In this document: in pieces, positions 22,187 through 24,474 of the stretch
Layout: every line of letters begins with the position of its first letter
Numbering within the stretch: the stretch's first letter is position 1
Assembly: GCA_964544865.1 (NCBI GenBank)
Contig: CAZJDV010000034.1
Location: 1-24,474 of the forward strand
Reading direction: 5' to 3'
Length of the DNA: 24,474 nt
Origin: CAZJDV01 sp964544865
Lineage (GTDB): Bacteria; Chloroflexota; Dehalococcoidia; Lucifugimonadales; CAJWER01
Made by a program: the position numbers and the translations under genes
The notes under the pieces: generated by a model
Database searches by the model: none
What the model was told of the DNA's origin: nothing
The model's input: only the letters and a program-made list of their open reading frames with translations

Positions 22187-23245
22187 TTAGCCCGGCGGCG
22201 ATACGAGGATGCGGAACACATCCTTCGACGGCGCCAGCATCCGGGCGAATCCCTTGTCGATCACGTCCTCCAGCCCGATCTTGTCGGAGATGAGAGGGGT
22301 GGTGAGCACGTCGCCGCTGGATATCAGGCGCACGACCTCCTCCACATCGCGCCGCTGGTAGCCCAGCGAGCCGATGACCTCCTTCTCGGTGCTGACCAGG
22401 CTGTTGAAGTCGAACGCCGGCTTTGCAGTGTATATGGCCACCAACAGGACGCGGCCCCCCATGCGCGCCCATGCGACGGCCTGGGCGGGGGTGTGCTCGC
22501 CTCCGGCGGCGTCGATCACCAGATCGGGTCCGTCCGGGCCGGTCAGCTCGCGCAGGCTATCGTCCGCGCCGGCGTCCGAGATGTTAACGACGCCGTCCGC
22601 GCCCAGCTCTGTGGCGATGTCCAGGCTCATCTGCCGGCGGTCAACGGCGAAGACGCGCCCACCCATTGCCCTGGCCGCCTGCATCGCAAGCAACCCGACC
22701 GTGCCGCAACCGAGGACGACCGCCGTCTCCCCCAGCTGAAGGCGGCTGCGCCGCACCGCGTGAAGGGCCACCGACGCCGGTTCGACCAGCGCGGCCTGCT
22801 CGCTGCTGACATCGTCGGGGAGCTTGATGACCTCGGACGCGCGCCAAACCATGTACTCGGCGAGCCCGCCGTCGAGGGCGAACCCCGCGACGGCCATGTT
22901 CGGACACTGGGTCTCCTGGTGGCTAAGGCAACCCCTGCAACGCCCGCACGTCAGCACCGTGTTGCGCACCACGCGGTCCCCGGACCGAAGGCCGGACACC
23001 CCTTCGCCCGCCTCGACGACCGTGCCGGTGACCTCGTGCCCGGTGATCAACGGGATCTTTCTGCCGGTGATCGGGTTCGGGGTGTCGCCGAAGATAAATA
23101 CCGGGCCGTACAGGTACTCCTCGATATCGGTGGCGCAGATCCCACAGAAGTCGATGTACAGCTTGACCTCGCCCGGTCCCGGCACGGGGTCCGGCACTTC
23201 CTCCAGGCGCAGGTCCTTGTTGCCGTGATATACGAGTGCCTTCAT
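22187..23245 (-). CDS. Zinc-dependent (R,R)-butanediol-dehydrogenase-type alcohol dehydrogenase
   Basis: A 352-residue zinc MDR enzyme. The ATG at 23245 has GGAG upstream. Catalytic zinc ligands are Cys37 in FCGICATD, His70-Glu71 in GHEVTG and Glu155 in LVEPASVA. The structural zinc is held by Cys100, 103, 106 and 114 in TCGRCRGCLSHQETQC. The Rossmann motif is VVLGCGTVGLL around 177-186. The N-terminal insertion EEYLYGPVFI...PITGRKIPLITGHE is characteristic of 2,3-butanediol dehydrogenases and close relatives, so a secondary alcohol or polyol is the likely substrate, oxidised with NAD. It sits 54 bases downstream of the ABC permease gene and may be cotranscribed with it, which would fit uptake and oxidation of the same compound, though that is an inference. 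Confidence 0.9.
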   Translation of the reverse strand: MKALVYHGNKDLRLEEVPDPVPGPGEVKLYIDFCGICATDIEEYLYGPVFIFGDTPNPITGRKIPLITGHEVTGTVVEAGEGVSGLRSGDRVVRNTVLTCGRCRGCLSHQETQCPNMAVAGFALDGGLAEYMVWRASEVIKLPDDVSSEQAALVEPASVALHAVRRSRLQLGETAVVLGCGTVGLLAMQAARAMGGRVFAVDRRQMSLDIATELGADGVVNISDAGADDSLRELTGPDGPDLVIDAAGGEHTPAQAVAWARMGGRVLLVAIYTAKPAFDFNSLVSTEKEVIGSLGYQRRDVEEVVRLISSGDVLTTPLISDKIGLEDVIDKGFARMLAPSKDVFRILVSPPG

Positions 23246-23299
23246 GGCGAACGCTCCGCGCGTAGCCCGGGTCGGTCTGAGTCCGCCCGCCCACCGGCG

Positions 23300-24322
23300 T
23301 TACTTGCCGGTGAACTTCACGCGCGGATCGACAACCGCAAGCAGGATGTCGGAGATCAACGTGCCGACGACGGTGAGCACACCCAGCATCAAGATAACGA
23401 AGCCCGCCAGATAGATGTCCTCGTCCCAGATCGCCGTTAGAAGGACCGGACCTATGGTCGGCAGACTCAGCACCACCGATACGATGACGCTGCCGCTCAC
23501 AAGGGACGGCAGCAGGTATCCGACCGTGCTTATTAGCGGGTTGATGGCGACTCTCACCGGGTACTTCAAGATGATTTTCGCGTAATGCACGCCCTTGGCC
23601 CGTGCGGTCACTACGTATGGCTTAGCGAGCTCGTCGAGAAGGTTATTTCGCATGATGCGGATCAGCCCGGCTGTACCGGAAGTGCCCAGAACGATCGCGG
23701 GGATCCAAAGGTGACTTATGAAATCTCTGAGCTTTGCGAAGCTCCACGGCTGGTTGATAAAGTCGGCCGAAAACAGCCCGCCGACACTCTGGTCGAAGTA
23801 CGCGAAGGCGACGTACATCAAGACCAAACCCAGTAAGAAATCGGGCACAGCAAGGCCCGTAAATCCCATGAACGTGAAGACGTAGTCGCCCACGGAGTGC
23901 TGCCTCACAGCCGAGTAGATACCGATCGGTATCGCGAAGGACCATGTGACCAGGATCGTGAAACCCGTCAGGGCCACGGTGGTCAACAGCCGTGCTCCGA
24001 CAAGATCCTTGACCTTCTCTTGATCGCCGAGACCACTACCTTGGGACCCGAAGGCCCGGCCAAGATCGCCATATCGCACCATTCGCCACACCCAATTCGC
24101 GTAGCGGACATATATGGGCCTGTCCAGCCCGAGATACAGGCGCAGCTCTATGAGAAGCTCCTGCGCCGCCGCCTCCGATTCGCCCATCACGTGTACAGTC
24201 CGCTGGTAGCGTTTCGAGGCCAGATCTCCCTCCGGCAACTCGATGATGAAAAAGGCAAGCATCGAGATCATGACCACGGTGAATAGAGCCAGGATAATCC
24301 TTCGCGCCATATATGCAAGCAT
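23300..24322 (-). CDS. DppB/OppB-type ABC transporter permease
   Basis: A 340-residue inner-membrane permease of a peptide/nickel-type ABC importer. The ATG at 24322 follows AAAGGAG. The N-terminus (ARRIILALFTVVMISMLAFF) is the first membrane span, followed by an extracytoplasmic loop with the LGLDRPIYVRYANWVWR pattern of DppB proteins. Further spans appear near TTVALTGFTILVTWSFAIPI, FTGLAVPDFLLGLVLMYVAF, LWIPAIVLGTSGTAG, NPLISTVGYLLPSLVSGSVI and ILMLGVLTVVGTLISDILLAV. The cytoplasmic EAA-type loop is MRNNLLDELAKPYVVTARAKG. The ending VVDPRVKFTGK is typical. The solute is unknown. The gene directly upstream encodes a second permease of the same type. Confidence 0.93.
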   Translation of the reverse strand: MLAYMARRIILALFTVVMISMLAFFIIELPEGDLASKRYQRTVHVMGESEAAAQELLIELRLYLGLDRPIYVRYANWVWRMVRYGDLGRAFGSQGSGLGDQEKVKDLVGARLLTTVALTGFTILVTWSFAIPIGIYSAVRQHSVGDYVFTFMGFTGLAVPDFLLGLVLMYVAFAYFDQSVGGLFSADFINQPWSFAKLRDFISHLWIPAIVLGTSGTAGLIRIMRNNLLDELAKPYVVTARAKGVHYAKIILKYPVRVAINPLISTVGYLLPSLVSGSVIVSVVLSLPTIGPVLLTAIWDEDIYLAGFVILMLGVLTVVGTLISDILLAVVDPRVKFTGK

Positions 24323-24385
24323 GATCTTGCTCCTTTTTCGCAGAACTCGGCCCGGCGCCCCCCGGCAATAAACCGGGCCAAGAGC

Positions 24386-24474
24386 CTACCGGCCGGAAAA
24401 CCTGATCCGCGGGTCTACGACCGCCAGCAGAATGTCCGAGACCAGCGTGCCAACCACCGTAAGCACCCCTAGCA
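24386..24474 (-). CDS. Second DppB-type ABC permease (only the C-terminus is in the window)
   Basis: The right edge holds the last 28 codons of a permease reading LGVLTVVGTLVSDILLAVVD then PRIRFSGR and TAG at 24388-24386. It matches the end of the neighbouring permease nearly residue for residue (VVGTLISDILLAVVDPRVKF), so it is a tandem paralogue of the same DppB type. The 63 bases between the two genes contain a GC-rich inverted repeat (GGCCCGG ... CCGGGCC) and the AAAGGAG of the downstream gene. Confidence 0.85.
   Translation of the reverse strand, partial: LGVLTVVGTLVSDILLAVVDPRIRFSGR

Noticed and set aside
21983..23440. Plus-strand open frame of 485 codons opposite the butanediol-dehydrogenase-type gene
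   Set aside because: The minus strand has complete zinc-ligand sets and Rossmann motifs; the plus frame crosses several genes.

Overview
The window is high-GC bacterial DNA with mostly ATG/GTG/TTG starts and clear Shine-Dalgarno sites. It carries a tryptophan gene cluster behind a T-box leader, and accessory genes of types common in Chloroflexota (Dehalococcoidia/SAR202-like): tandem sialidase-like BNR proteins, an Ldh2 oxidoreductase, an archaeal-style PGF-pre-PGF/CARDB protein and a UGSC selenoprotein. The phylum is an inference from gene content and repeat style; there is no rRNA or other marker here.

Layout. 1-3144 (minus): three sialidase-like proteins, two of them near-identical tandem copies, the first cut by the window edge. 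3145-3414: a spacer with two back-to-back sigma70-like promoters. 3415-6997 (plus): a PIG-L deacetylase, a degenerate interspersed repeat, then two tandem Eis-like acetyltransferases, the second broken by a Trp-to-UGA stop. 7057-15460 (plus): promoter, tRNA-Trp T-box leader (UGG specifier) and terminator, then trpS, trpE, trpG, trpD, trpC and trpF, with three unrelated genes inserted (a frameshifted UDG-like protein, a split-barrel flavin/F420-type protein and a HAD phosphatase). Double-hairpin repeats sit in pairs on both sides of trpE. trpB and trpA are not here. 15504-17440 (plus): a START-like protein, a Nudix gene that has lost its Nudix box, and a zinc-free MDR oxidoreductase. 17447-24474 (minus): a UGSC-family selenoprotein with an in-frame UGA and a bSECIS-like hairpin, its frameshifted partner, a broken PGF/CARDB surface protein, an Ldh2 dehydrogenase, an interspersed repeat, an ExoX-like exonuclease, a butanediol-dehydrogenase-type enzyme and two tandem DppB-type permeases (the second cut by the edge).

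How the parts work together. The T-box reads uncharged tRNA-Trp and probably governs trpS and, by read-through, part or all of the co-directional trp genes. The most notable item is the two-gene selenoprotein locus at 17447-19044, where conventional gene calling would split the selenoprotein at its Sec codon. Five accessory loci are broken by stops, indels or a deletion while every trp gene is intact. That pattern suggests genuine decay of accessory genes more than random sequencing error, although two of the indels fall in runs of five G or C and need read-level checking.
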